A stretch of 64,000 nt of DNA. It comes from Enterococcus mediterraneensis. Its GTDB lineage: Bacteria > Bacillota > Bacilli > Lactobacillales > Enterococcaceae. Location of the stretch: assembly GCF_900604485.1 (NCBI RefSeq), contig NZ_UWOP01000001.1, positions 1,163,501 to 1,227,500 of the forward strand, written 5' to 3'. Of the stretch, positions 35,593 to 44,378 are shown piece after piece (position 1 is the first letter of the stretch; each line of letters starts with the position of its first letter). Under the pieces are notes generated by a model. The model searched no databases. It saw nothing but the letters and a program-made list of their open reading frames with translations, and was not told the DNA's origin. Both the position numbers and the translations under genes were made by a program.

Positions 35593-36888
35593 TCACTCGC
35601 TTTCCGGTGCGATCACGAACTCGCTGAAGGCCTCTTTTTGGATCAATGCCGCACCCACTTTATAGATGTCTTCAAGCTCGATGGATTGGATGATCTCCGG
35701 TACATCAAACAGCGTAGTGTCGCCAAATAGATTTTGGGTAAATTGGTTAGCGATATATTCCAGCGAATTCAACGATTGGAAATATTTGCCCAGCATTTTT
35801 TTCTTCAACAATGACAGATTTTCTTGACTGATCTCCGGATCCTTTTGATACCCCAGTAAGATCTTTTGAACCTCGTGGAAGAAACTTGCCGGATCATCAG
35901 TATCGCCGGCAAAATCGGCAAAATGATAGCTGCGATCAAGATTGTACTCAAAATCAAAGGTGTCATCGATGATCCCATCATTATAAAGGCGCAGATAATT
36001 TTGTGACGTATTGCCTAAAAGCAGTTGGAACAATAGATCCATCGCTGTTTTGAAACGCAGCAATTCTCTGCCGCTTTCTGGCAGATGATCCAATGATCCT
36101 TTGATCCCCAACACTGCTTTAGGACGTGTGACAGGCATCTTCAAATCAGAACGCGGGATGATCGCTTGTTTTTCTTCGATCTTCTTTCGTTGGATCGGTT
36201 GAAACGCCGGGAATTCTTTTTGCTCTTGATTGTCGCGAATCCACGTCATCATTTCTTCCGGATCGATGTTGCCTACCACAAACAATGTCATATTGCCGGG
36301 ATGATAAAAGGTATTGTAGCAAAGGTACAGATCTTCTGCTGTGATCTCAGCGATACTTTCTACGGTACCGGCGATATCGATGTGCAGCGGATGTTCAGGA
36401 TAGAGATTGCCGATGATGCCAAAAAATTGCCGCCAATTAGGATCATCTTCGTACATTTGAATCTCTTGACCGATGATCCCTTTTTCTTTTTCAACCGTCG
36501 CTTCCGTAAAATACGGTGCTTGGACAAAATCCAGCAGCGTCAGCAGGTTTTCTTTGATATTCGTGGTTGCTGAAAACAGATAACTGGTTTTGGTAAAACT
36601 GGTAAAAGCATTCGCAGATGCCCCTTGTTTGCCGAAATCTTGGAAGACATCCCCAGTCTCTTTTTCGAATAGTTTATGTTCCAAAAAGTGGGCGAGCCCA
36701 TCTGGTACTTTTACAAAGTCTTTTTGTCCGTTGGGAACAAACTCATTATCGATAGAACCATAATCTGTGCTGAATAATCCATAGGTTTTATGAAAATCGG
36801 CTTTCGGCAGCAAATACACCGTCAGACCATTGTCCAATACTTCTGTATATAACGTTTCATTGATCGTTTGATAATCTTTTTTATGCAT
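35593..36888 (-). CDS. ymfH: M16 peptidase YmfH
   Basis: A 431-residue M16 metallopeptidase. The inverted zinc motif HFLEH is intact (AHFLEHKLFEKETG), with the second ligand Glu further on (about 77 residues later). The start at 36888 follows GGGGAG by 7 bases; longer frames lie within ymfF. It is likely the catalytic half of a heterodimer with YmfF. Its substrate is not known. Gene pairs of this type act on peptides in other systems, for example AlbE/AlbF in Bacillus. Confidence 0.88.
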   Translation of the reverse strand: MHKKDYQTINETLYTEVLDNGLTVYLLPKADFHKTYGLFSTDYGSIDNEFVPNGQKDFVKVPDGLAHFLEHKLFEKETGDVFQDFGKQGASANAFTSFTKTSYLFSATTNIKENLLTLLDFVQAPYFTEATVEKEKGIIGQEIQMYEDDPNWRQFFGIIGNLYPEHPLHIDIAGTVESIAEITAEDLYLCYNTFYHPGNMTLFVVGNIDPEEMMTWIRDNQEQKEFPAFQPIQRKKIEEKQAIIPRSDLKMPVTRPKAVLGIKGSLDHLPESGRELLRFKTAMDLLFQLLLGNTSQNYLRLYNDGIIDDTFDFEYNLDRSYHFADFAGDTDDPASFFHEVQKILLGYQKDPEISQENLSLLKKKMLGKYFQSLNSLEYIANQFTQNLFGDTTLFDVPEIIQSIELEDIYKVGAALIQKEAFSEFVIAPESE

Positions 36889-38149
36889 GTTCATTCTCCC
36901 CATCCAAAAAGAATACTGCCTGCAGCTCCAGCTCATCGGCAACTTCTTGGACTTCTTCTTTTGTTACTGCGGCCAAGCGCTGCAAAAATTCTTCCTCAGA
37001 AAGCTTGGTCTGAGGAAGCCAACTGTCCAAATAGTTGATCTCGATCAAGGATTGCGGATTGTCCAATGATAATAAATATTGGTTCTTCAGCATCGCTTTG
37101 GTTTGTGCCAACTCTTCTTCGGTGATCTCACCTTTTTGCAGACTGATGAGCTGTTGGTGGATCAATCCTAGAACTCGTTCACGATTTTTGCCGTCGATCC
37201 CTGTTTGCACGGTCATCAAACCTCGGAAGGAATCAAAATTGCTGGAGGCGTAATAGGCCAAGCTGGATTTTTCCCGTACATTCATGAATAGCTTGGAATG
37301 TGGGAAACCGCCGAATAAGCCATTAAAGACCATCAATGCAAAACGACGGCGGTCATCGTAATAGATTGGCACGTGATAGCCTAGATTCAACTTCGCTTGT
37401 ACGACAGGTTCTCGTTCGATTTCTTCTGCGATCACTTGCTTACGTTCTTGTGTATAAAAAATCTCCGGATGGACCCGTTCTGTCTTTGAAAATGTAAGCT
37501 GTTTGAAGGCTTCAGCCGCTTCGTTTTCCGTGATGTCTCCCACAACAAAAATATCGATCTGGTCTTCTGTCATCATCTTTTGATAAGTTTGATACAAATC
37601 TTTGGCAGTCAGTTTTTCCAGATCCTCGACCGTACCGAAGCTGGGAGTTTTTTGATCGGGATCGCTGCCAAAGAACAATTGTTGGATTTTCAGGGAAGCA
37701 TACGTCTGTTTGTCCTCACCGATACTTTTAAGGTAGGCTAAGATATTTTCCTTTTCGATCCGAAATGTCCCTTCATCGAAGGCATCTTCTTGAACATTTG
37801 GGAAAAACAGGATCTCATTGAGAAAAGCGACGGCTTCCTTAAAAACTTGTTGATCCTGCACATAATTGCCGTTGACGATAGTCATGCCGACATTGACTTG
37901 ATGCAGATTGCCTCTTTTTCCTACATTGATGCCGAAGCTTGCGCCGTAAAGCTCTGCCAGCCGACTGCTAAGGGCTGTTTGAGTAGGATAATTTTTACTA
38001 TTGGTTTCCAATAAACTGGTCAAAAGTGTTCGTTTCGCCGCGGCAGTTTTTTCGTGGCGAGCAGTAAAACGCAAAAAGATGCGGTTTGTTTTGTATTTTT
38101 TCGTGGGAAGCACATGAAGATGGACTCCGTTTTGCAATTCTAACGCCAT
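36881..38149 (-). CDS. ymfF: M16-like protein YmfF (zinc motif absent)
   Basis: A 422-residue M16-fold protein. Where the partner has HxxEH, this one reads LLTSLLETNS, so it cannot bind catalytic zinc and is probably the non-catalytic subunit. The C-terminal half keeps the M16 pattern (GLFGGFPHSKLFMNVREKSSLAYYASS). The start at 38149 follows AGAGGAG. It overlaps ymfH by 8 bases and heads the ymfF-ymfH-ymfI-rodZ-pgsA operon. Confidence 0.88.
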   Translation of the reverse strand: MALELQNGVHLHVLPTKKYKTNRIFLRFTARHEKTAAAKRTLLTSLLETNSKNYPTQTALSSRLAELYGASFGINVGKRGNLHQVNVGMTIVNGNYVQDQQVFKEAVAFLNEILFFPNVQEDAFDEGTFRIEKENILAYLKSIGEDKQTYASLKIQQLFFGSDPDQKTPSFGTVEDLEKLTAKDLYQTYQKMMTEDQIDIFVVGDITENEAAEAFKQLTFSKTERVHPEIFYTQERKQVIAEEIEREPVVQAKLNLGYHVPIYYDDRRRFALMVFNGLFGGFPHSKLFMNVREKSSLAYYASSNFDSFRGLMTVQTGIDGKNRERVLGLIHQQLISLQKGEITEEELAQTKAMLKNQYLLSLDNPQSLIEINYLDSWLPQTKLSEEEFLQRLAAVTKEEVQEVADELELQAVFFLDGENEHA

Positions 38150-38233
38150 TGATACTCCTCTTTTCTTTCTCATTAAACTCAATTATAGCACAGCCGCTTC
38201 TAAGGATAAATCACAGCTGTTTGGTCAAAATAT

Positions 38234-38262
38234 TTCAAAATAATTCCTATTTTCGCTATACT
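38234..38262 (+). promoter_or_regulatory. Promoter of mscL
   Basis: TTCAAA (38234-38239), 17 bases, TATACT (38257-38262), followed by AGGAGGAG before the ATG. Confidence 0.55.
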
Positions 38263-38282
38263 GAAACGCAGGAGGAGATAAA

Positions 38283-38723
38283 ATGATTAAAGAATTTAAA
38301 CAATTTATCATGCAAGGGGACGTTTTAGACTTAGCCGTTGGGGTCGTCATCGGGAGTGCATTTACCGGTATCGTCAAACAAGTTGTCGACGGGCTGATCA
38401 CACCATTAGTAGGACTTGTCATTTCATTATTTATCGGCGACAGCGATTTGGAAGGGGCACTTTCCATTCTTGATTGGAAAGTCAGAGACGGCGTTGTTTT
38501 CAGCTTCGGTGATGTTATCAGTGCCATTATTACTTTTCTGATCACAGGACTTGTTTTATTTTTGATCGTACGGGCAGTCAACCATGCGAAAAATCTGCAC
38601 AAAAAAGAAGAAGTGGAAGAAACAGCTCCATCTGCGGAAGACTATTTGGCAGAGATCCGGGATTTGCTGAAAGAGCAGAACGCGAAAAACATCAAAGAAA
38701 ACCGCAACCAGCAAGATATTTAA
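38283..38723 (+). CDS. mscL: Large-conductance mechanosensitive channel
   Basis: A 146-residue channel forming a pentamer that opens under hypo-osmotic stretch. The N-terminal FKQFIMQGDVLDLAVGVVIG and the pore helix TM1 (GSAFTGIVKQVVDGLITPLVG), a short outer loop, TM2 (about 77-100) and the charged C-terminal bundle are all present. It is monocistronic, ended by a bidirectional terminator. Confidence 0.97.
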   Translation: MIKEFKQFIMQGDVLDLAVGVVIGSAFTGIVKQVVDGLITPLVGLVISLFIGDSDLEGALSILDWKVRDGVVFSFGDVISAIITFLITGLVLFLIVRAVNHAKNLHKKEEVEETAPSAEDYLAEIRDLLKEQNAKNIKENRNQQDI

Positions 38724-38758
38724 TAAAGGCAACTGCGCTTTTTGCTAGTCAGAACAAC

Positions 38759-38832
38759 TAAAAAAACAGCGTCTGTGACTTAAATCCGGCAAGTAAATTT
38801 GCTGGATCAAGACCACGGACGCTGTTTTTTTA
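38759..38832. terminator. Bidirectional terminator mscL/GNAT
   Basis: AAAAAACAGCGTC/GACGCTGTTTTTT perfect 13-bp outer stem (38761-38773, 38818-38830) around a long loop with a second weak hairpin. Confidence 0.85.
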
Positions 38833-38855
38833 TCTTTCATTGTTGATTGGATTCT

Positions 38856-39290
38856 TTAAGACAGCTCCATATCCATATGCGGGATATCGTCTTCCAGATA
38901 GACCTCTGAGATGGCCTGAAAACCGAAGCCTCCATAAAATTCTTTCAGATAGGCTTGCGCGCCGATCACGACAGATTTTTGCGGGAATTTTTCTTTGATG
39001 AACGCCAGCGTTTGTCCGACGATCTTCTTGCCCAGCCCTTCTTTGCGGTGATCCGGTGAAACCAAGACCCTTCCGAAATGGATCGCTTCCCCTTCCTGAT
39101 AGACTCTGGTATAAGCCAGGATCTCGCCTTCTTCATTTCTCAAATAAGTATGCCATGCTTGCGGATCGATCTCATCGATCTCTTGATAGGGACAATTCTG
39201 CTCTACCACAAAGACTGCGACTCGTACTTTGGCAAGCTGATAAAATTCCTTCGTCGTCAATTCATCAAATTTTTTTACGATGTATTCCAT
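38856..39290 (-). CDS. GNAT family N-acetyltransferase (ElaA-like)
   Basis: A 144-residue acetyltransferase. The acetyl-CoA loop is near VSPDHRKEGLGKKIVGQTL (R/Q-x-x-G-x-G/A form), followed by GAQAYLKEFYGGFGFQ. The N-terminal VRVAVFVVEQNCPYQEIDEID is the ElaA signature. The substrate is unknown. It is monocistronic on the minus strand; no hint of a role comes from the neighbours. Confidence 0.88.
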   Translation of the reverse strand: MEYIVKKFDELTTKEFYQLAKVRVAVFVVEQNCPYQEIDEIDPQAWHTYLRNEEGEILAYTRVYQEGEAIHFGRVLVSPDHRKEGLGKKIVGQTLAFIKEKFPQKSVVIGAQAYLKEFYGGFGFQAISEVYLEDDIPHMDMELS

Positions 39291-39314
39291 ATATTTCCTC
39301 CGTATTTTGATTAA

Positions 39315-39363
39315 AAAAAGAGTCTCTGCTCAGCACTGCTCAGCGGAAACTCTTTTGTTTTTT
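39315..39363 (-). terminator. Terminator after veg
   Basis: Imperfect hairpin AAAAGAGT...ACTCTTTT with internal GCTGAGC/GCTCAGC-like arms and a T-run on the minus strand. Confidence 0.7.
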
Positions 39364-39607
39364 AAACTACTTCTGATAAAAATTCAATTTCTACGGTGCG
39401 AGTCAAAACATCTGAATAGCTATAAGACACTCGTTCAAATGAGTTTTCTTCTGGATCTAAATCTACAACGAATACCGATGGGTACGTTTCTGTTAACACA
39501 CCGCGACGTTCTGTCTGGCGTTTTCGACCTGTTTGGGCAACTAGCATGATTTCGCTGCCGATTCGGCACTCTAAATCTTTCTTGATTGAAGCTAAAGTTG
39601 TTGGCAT
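39362..39607 (-). CDS. veg: Veg family protein
   Basis: An 81-residue small protein starting MPTTLASIKKDLECRIG, with the GRKRQTERRGVLTETYPSVF core of the Veg family. In Bacillus Veg promotes biofilm matrix gene expression by opposing SinR; no SinR is known in enterococci, so its role here is open. The start at 39607 follows GAGGTG; a longer frame adds 19 residues without family likeness. Confidence 0.92.
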   Translation of the reverse strand: MPTTLASIKKDLECRIGSEIMLVAQTGRKRQTERRGVLTETYPSVFVVDLDPEENSFERVSYSYSDVLTRTVEIEFLSEVV

Positions 39608-39717
39608 CGCATTCACCTCAAGAATAATTATAACATTATTATTAGAAATATTCAAGTTTATCATAAGAGAAATATTAATTCAATAGCTTTTTCAAATAAC
39701 AGCCTTTCCAAAAGCAT

Positions 39718-40284
39718 TTAAACACTGTTTTCTTGAATATGTTTGATCAATTTGGTCTTGGCCCGATCATAAGCTCCTCTGACCTTTCGAAAAGGCAGCT
39801 CTTTTTCTTCTGCTATTTCCTTCAATTCTTTGCCTCTGATATAAGCTGAAAGTACTTCCTGCTCAAAAGAAGAGAAATAAAGGCGGACATCCTCCACCGC
39901 TTCTTCGATCATCAGTTGGGAAAGCACACCGGCTGACGGGCTCATCCATTGATTCAAAAAATCAGTCCCGTCATAAGCCAGCTTTTCTTCCAAAGAAACG
40001 GCCTCTGCATGGGCTTGTCGTTTTGAAGCATGCTGGTAGCGCAAATAACTTTTGATGCGGTTTTCAAAATTCGTACGAAAGAAAACACCAAATGTCGTAC
40101 TGCGGGTCTCTTGATACTTTTCGATACTTTCCTGCAGCACGATCCGTCCGATCTGCATCCAATCTTCTCGGTCGAAATCTTTGATGGAATACTTTCCCTG
40201 CACCCGATAAATGATTGGCCGATATTGATAAAACAACTTGATAAACGCTTCTTCACAACCTTTTTTCGCTTCTTGCAACAACAT
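39718..40284 (-). CDS. sigH: SigH/ComX-type alternative sigma factor
   Basis: A 188-residue sigma-70-family protein: region 2 (ALFYQYRPIIYRVQGKYSI-like, DFDREDWMQIGRIVLQESIEKY) and region 4 (SSFEQEVLSAYIRGKELKEIAEEKELPFRKVRGAYDRAK). It lacks region 3. The position after mrnC-rlmB-yacP is that of sigH in Bacillus and of sigX/comX-like genes in lactic acid bacteria. It probably directs late competence genes, such as comGA and cinA here. The ATG at 40284 follows AAGGAGGGG, which is buried in a hairpin (40290-40318). Confidence 0.88.
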   Translation of the reverse strand: MLLQEAKKGCEEAFIKLFYQYRPIIYRVQGKYSIKDFDREDWMQIGRIVLQESIEKYQETRSTTFGVFFRTNFENRIKSYLRYQHASKRQAHAEAVSLEEKLAYDGTDFLNQWMSPSAGVLSQLMIEEAVEDVRLYFSSFEQEVLSAYIRGKELKEIAEEKELPFRKVRGAYDRAKTKLIKHIQENSV

Positions 40285-40289
40285 GAAAA

Positions 40290-40318
40290 GCCCCTCCTTA
40301 ATTGTTTATAGGAGGAGC
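40290..40318 (-). promoter_or_regulatory. Hairpin masking the sigH ribosome site
   Basis: In minus-strand RNA, GCTCCTCCT (40310-40318) pairs with AGGAGGGGC (40290-40298): nine pairs including one G-U, an 11-base loop. The second arm is the Shine-Dalgarno sequence, 6 bases before the ATG. Translation of the sigma factor would be low until the stem opens. Confidence 0.6.
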
Positions 40319-40344
40319 ATAGCAAATACTAAAACGTCTGTTAT

Positions 40345-40887
40345 TCATTTTTTAGGCGGTTTTTTACCATTTGTGAGCTCTTTTAATTTGCGATCCAACT
40401 CTGTCAATTGATAATCAGACCAAGGAGAGTTGCGGCGAAAGTTCGTATAGCGCAGATCTTCTTGATGGCGGGTGATGGTCTCCTGTGTTTTCTTGACCGC
40501 TTTGTAAAGTTCCCGCGCCGAAGTCCGCAGTGCCCCTTGGGAGAAGATGACCCATTGTTCCGCCAGATCGCTGGTAGCGACTGTCACCTGTGTCAACGGC
40601 GTGTTCAATTCGCCCGCCACACGTTCAATATAGCTGTCAGCAGTCTCGCCTTCTTCGGTAAAGACCACTTGCAAACGATATTTAGTGTACCGCTGTGTGA
40701 TCCCTGGCACAAACTGCGCGTCAAACACGACGATGATATCTAATCCTTCATATTTGGCGTAATTGGATAAAATCGTCAGCAGTTCCTCCCGGGCATCTTC
40801 CAATTTGTCTTGTTTTTTCAGTGTCACCAGTTCCGGCCACGCGCCGATCATATTATACCCATCCACAATCAGCAATTCTTTTTTCAT
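40345..40887 (-). CDS. yacP: NYN-domain ribonuclease YacP/Rae1-like
   Basis: A 180-residue protein with a PIN-like NYN fold: LLIVDGYNMIGAWPEL at the start, DIIVVFDAQFVPG, and EETADSYIERVAGEL acidic residues for metal binding, then TVATSDLAEQWVIFSQGA. The B. subtilis homologue Rae1 cuts mRNA at the ribosome A site. It overlaps the rlmB stop as ATGA and lies 60 bases before sigH. Confidence 0.9.
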   Translation of the reverse strand: MKKELLIVDGYNMIGAWPELVTLKKQDKLEDAREELLTILSNYAKYEGLDIIVVFDAQFVPGITQRYTKYRLQVVFTEEGETADSYIERVAGELNTPLTQVTVATSDLAEQWVIFSQGALRTSARELYKAVKKTQETITRHQEDLRYTNFRRNSPWSDYQLTELDRKLKELTNGKKPPKK

Positions 40888-41717
40888 TGCGTCACGTCAT
40901 TTCTTTGCCGGAAAGCTTCATACATCAATAGTCCTGCCGCAACACTGGCGTTCAGGCTTTGGACGTGCCCTACCATCGGGATCGTCAACAATTCGTCGAC
41001 TTCTTTCACCAACCCGGCGCTCATGCCTTTGCCTTCATTGCCGATGATCAATGCGATCGCACCTTTGGCTTGCCATTTTTGATAGTTGGTACCGGACATA
41101 CCCGTCCCAAATACCCAAAAACCGGCTTCCTTCAATTGTTTGACCGCTTGACTCAGATTAGTCACCCGGGCGATGGGTACATGTTCTACCGCACCTGTCG
41201 ACGTTTTGACGACGATTGGTGTGATACCGACTGCTCGATGTTTCGGAATGATCACACCGTCCACACCGCTAGCATCGGCTGTCCGCAAGATCGAACCGAA
41301 ATTGTGGGGGTCTTCAAGATTATCCAAAATCAAATAAAAAGGATCTTTTTTCTCTGTTTGTGCCAGCAATTCATCTAAAGAAAGATATTCATAAGGAGTG
41401 ATGGCTAAGACCATCCCTTGATGGACACCGTGATCGCTCATGGTCTCTAATTTTTGTTTGGGTACCCATTTCACAGGTACCGCGGATTCCCGTGCCAGTT
41501 CCTTCAATTGTTCGAACTTCTCGCCTTTGCCGTCTTCCCAAAGAAACAGTTTGTTGCCTCGCTGTTGTTTCAAAGCTTCGGTGACCGCGTGGAATCCGAA
41601 CACGAAATTTTCTGCTAACTCAGCCGCTGATTCGCTGGTTTTCTTTGTCTTTGCAGGCATTAGACGTTCTTTGCGTTTGGCTTTGGGCTGGTCGTATTTA
41701 TTTTGCTTTTTTTTCAT
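40884..41717 (-). CDS. rlmB: 23S rRNA 2'-O-methyltransferase RlmB/TrmH family
   Basis: A 277-residue SPOUT methyltransferase. It has a basic N-tail, a substrate domain ([12 protein letters not shown] onwards), then the knot with [30 protein letters not shown] and [22 protein letters not shown]. It likely methylates the 23S rRNA G2251 region, like RlmB. GGAG precedes the ATG; it overlaps mrnC by 20 bases. Confidence 0.93.
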   Translation of the reverse strand: MKKKQNKYDQPKAKRKERLMPAKTKKTSESAAELAENFVFGFHAVTEALKQQRGNKLFLWEDGKGEKFEQLKELARESAVPVKWVPKQKLETMSDHGVHQGMVLAITPYEYLSLDELLAQTEKKDPFYLILDNLEDPHNFGSILRTADASGVDGVIIPKHRAVGITPIVVKTSTGAVEHVPIARVTNLSQAVKQLKEAGFWVFGTGMSGTNYQKWQAKGAIALIIGNEGKGMSAGLVKEVDELLTIPMVGHVQSLNASVAAGLLMYEAFRQRNDVTQ

Positions 41718-42105
41718 TCAATTCTCCTACTTTCTTGATACACCACTCCACCAGCTCGTTTAACCGATCCTCCTGATTGGTCAGGTGCAGATACCCCATC
41801 AGCGCTTCAAAGCCAGTCGAGATCCGATACGTTGTGATATCGGCATTTTTTGCGCTGGTATAGCTCTTACTGTTGCGCCCTCGCCGATAATAAAGCTCTT
41901 CTTCTTCCGTCAAAATATCTTCTTCCATCATCTCATGGATCAATTGGGCTTGGGCTTTTGCAGAAACGTAATGGGTCGCCATTTTGTGCAGTTGATTGGG
42001 TCTGGTCTGTCCTTGCGATACCAAATAATCCCGGATATAAACTTCATAGACTGCGTCACCGACATATGCCAGCGCCAGTCCGTTCAATTGTTTGTAATCT
42101 CTCAT
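41698..42105 (-). CDS. mrnC: Mini-ribonuclease III
   Basis: A 135-residue RNase III catalytic domain with no dsRNA-binding domain: the motif [19 protein letters not shown] holds the catalytic Asp, and the C-terminal [11 protein letters not shown] holds the Glu. It trims 23S rRNA ends. The start at 42105 overlaps the cysS stop as ATGA, after GGAG; the upstream TTG in frame is less likely. Confidence 0.93.
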   Translation of the reverse strand: MRDYKQLNGLALAYVGDAVYEVYIRDYLVSQGQTRPNQLHKMATHYVSAKAQAQLIHEMMEEDILTEEEELYYRRGRNSKSYTSAKNADITTYRISTGFEALMGYLHLTNQEDRLNELVEWCIKKVGELNEKKAK

Positions 42106-43511
42106 TTTTCTCGTCTCCAACGGGTGCCTTGCGGTGTATCTTCCAAAACGATCCCTTGTTCTTTTAATAGGTCGCGGATCTCATCGCTGCGTTGGAAATT
42201 GCGTTGCGCGCGTGCTTGATCCCGTTCTACGATCAGCTGTTCCACTTCATCATCCAAAAGTTCTTCCGGTGCGAAATAAATGCCAAAGATCGCCAGCCAG
42301 TCGGTCAGCTTAGTGATCGCCGCGGTCAGGACCGCTTCAGAAGCTGCCCCTTCACTGTAAGTGTTCAGCCATTTTGCCAATTCATAAGCGATGGTGATAC
42401 CATTTGCGGCATTGAAATCATCATCCATCTCCGCAATGAATCTTGTTTCCAATTCTGCCAATTCTGCTAAACGATCGGCGTCGTCAGCCAATTGCGCTTC
42501 TGCGCTTTGTTTGCGGAATTCCGCGTTTTCCAAAGTGATCCGCAAACGCTGCAAGTTCGTTGCCGCTTCTTTCAATGTTGTTTCGCTGTAACGGATCGGA
42601 CGGCGATATTGAGTGGTGGCCATAAAGAAACGCAAAACTTGAGGATCAACTTCTTTGATCAGATCATGGACCGTCACAAAGTTTCCTAGGGATTTGCTCA
42701 TTTTTTCGTCATTTTCGCCGATAGTCACATAACCGTTGTGCATCCAATAATTAGCGAATTTTTGACCGGTCTTCGCCTCGCTTTGGGCGATCTCATTTTC
42801 ATGATGGGGAAATTCCAGATCTTGACCGCCGCCGTGGATATCGATGGTCTCTCCCAGATGCTGTGTCGCCATCACGGAACATTCGATATGCCATCCCGGA
42901 CGTCCGTCGCCCCATGGAGAAGTCCAAGAGATCTCATCAGGCTTTGCCGACTTCCAAAGGGCAAAATCAAGAGGATCTTCTTTGATCGCTTGTTCTTCGC
43001 CAGTACGCTGGCTGGCGCCGATTTCCAATTCATCGATGGATTGGTCGCTTAATGCGCCGTAATCAGCGAATTTGCGGGTGCGATAATAGACATCCCCTTC
43101 TGCTTCATAAGCATAGCCTTTTTCGATCAATACCTTGATGAACGCGATGATCTCTTGGATATGATCCATCACTCGCGGATGCAGAGTCGCCGGTTTGACA
43201 TTCAGTGCGGCAGTATCTTCTTCAAAGGCATGGATGAAACGATCCGCTACTTCCGGTGCCGTGATTCCTAATTCCTTTGCAGCCCGGATGATCTTGTCGT
43301 CCACATCAGTAAAATTCGATACATAGTCCACATGATAACCGCGATATTCAAAGTAGCGGCGGATCGTATCAAATGCGATGGTGCTGCGGGCATTGCCGAT
43401 ATGGATGTAATTATAGACAGTCGGTCCGCAGACATACATTCGGACTTTTTGTTCTTCGATTGGTTTGAACACTTCTTTTTCTCTTGTTAATGTGTTGTAG
43501 ATCTTGATCAT
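42102..43511 (-). CDS. cysS: Cysteinyl-tRNA synthetase
   Basis: A 469-residue class I synthetase. [16 protein letters not shown] holds a zinc Cys and the HIGH box, WHIECSVMA and [13 protein letters not shown] supply the other zinc ligands, and KMSKSLGN is the KMSKS loop. The C-terminal DALR-type helices follow. It overlaps cysE by 4 bases, and both are under the Cys T-box upstream. Confidence 0.97.
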   Translation of the reverse strand: MIKIYNTLTREKEVFKPIEEQKVRMYVCGPTVYNYIHIGNARSTIAFDTIRRYFEYRGYHVDYVSNFTDVDDKIIRAAKELGITAPEVADRFIHAFEEDTAALNVKPATLHPRVMDHIQEIIAFIKVLIEKGYAYEAEGDVYYRTRKFADYGALSDQSIDELEIGASQRTGEEQAIKEDPLDFALWKSAKPDEISWTSPWGDGRPGWHIECSVMATQHLGETIDIHGGGQDLEFPHHENEIAQSEAKTGQKFANYWMHNGYVTIGENDEKMSKSLGNFVTVHDLIKEVDPQVLRFFMATTQYRRPIRYSETTLKEAATNLQRLRITLENAEFRKQSAEAQLADDADRLAELAELETRFIAEMDDDFNAANGITIAYELAKWLNTYSEGAASEAVLTAAITKLTDWLAIFGIYFAPEELLDDEVEQLIVERDQARAQRNFQRSDEIRDLLKEQGIVLEDTPQGTRWRREK

Positions 43512-44038
43512 TCTGTAACCTTCTTTCCATTGATTCTGACGACCTTTGCCGGGATCCCGACTGCCGTCGCGTTAGCGGGGACATCTTGCAAAACGACTGC
43601 GCTGGCGCCGATCTTAGCGTTTTCTCCGATCGTGATGGGACCTAAGATTTGGACGTTTGTAGAAAGCATTGCACCTTTTTTAACGGTGGGATGGCGTTTA
43701 CCGGTATGTTTGCCGGTCCCGCCCAGCGTCACACCGTGGAACAAAACCACATCGTCTTCGATCACAGCGGTCTCTCCGATCACGACCCCCATACCATGAT
43801 CAATGAATACACCTTCACCGATCTCAGCTCCGGGATGGATCTCGATCCCTGTTATAAAACGCCAAAACTGCGCGTTCATTTTAGCTAATAGATACCAATG
43901 ATGCCGATATAAAAAATGCGACCAGCGATGCCAGAACAACGCATGAAAACCTGGATAGGTCAATACGATATCCAGTGTCGAACGGGCGGCTGGATCATTT
44001 CGCTTGGCGGCCACGATCGCTCGTTTCATCCACCCCAT
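43508..44038 (-). CDS. cysE: Serine O-acetyltransferase
   Basis: A 176-residue hexapeptide-repeat enzyme that turns serine and acetyl-CoA into O-acetylserine for cysteine synthesis. The C-terminal left-handed helix contains [16 protein letters not shown] and [15 protein letters not shown]. It is the short EpsC/CysE form. GGAGGG precedes the ATG. Pairing with cysS under one T-box joins cysteine making with charging. Confidence 0.94.
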   Translation of the reverse strand: MGWMKRAIVAAKRNDPAARSTLDIVLTYPGFHALFWHRWSHFLYRHHWYLLAKMNAQFWRFITGIEIHPGAEIGEGVFIDHGMGVVIGETAVIEDDVVLFHGVTLGGTGKHTGKRHPTVKKGAMLSTNVQILGPITIGENAKIGASAVVLQDVPANATAVGIPAKVVRINGKKVTE

Positions 44039-44146
44039 AGCAATTCCCTCCTATGTATCTCGTAGCCCTTAAAAGGACTCGTTATAGATTTCTCTGATAT
44101 GGCAAGCAAAAGAATAACCGCCGAAACTGCTTGCGAAAGTTTTTTA

Positions 44147-44345
44147 ACAAAAAAGCGCCTTTCAAATAAGTCTCCTTATTCAAAAGACGCTTGCGCGTGG
44201 TTCCACTTTTGTTTACAGCCAGATCAGGCTGTCTTGAAATGAGTAACGTTCATTCTACGTAACCGACTTGCGCCGGTTCCACTCCCAGATGCATTTCCCA
44301 AGGTCCGCTGACTCCTCACAGCAACCGGAGCCTTTCTGAAAACGA
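44147..44345 (-). ncRNA. T-box leader, cysteine type
   Basis: A minus-strand leader before cysE-cysS. It shows the T-box GTGGAACCACG (44195-44206), the stem I apical motif CTGTGAGGAGTCAG, a likely specifier UGC (complement of 44291-44293) in GGGAAATGCATC, a stem CAGCC/GGCTG, and a terminator GCGTCTTTT/GAAAGGCGC with TTTTTT (44149-44193). Uncharged tRNA-Cys would stabilise the antiterminator and let transcription pass. A Cys specifier fits both genes. Confidence 0.88.
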
Positions 44346-44378
44346 ACATTTGGTACTTCGTCTGTTCTTTGTGTTTGA

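Noticed and set aside
36166-36573. A 135-codon plus-strand frame rich in Phe within ymfH
   Set aside because: It is a reverse-strand shadow, with composition typical of antisense frames.
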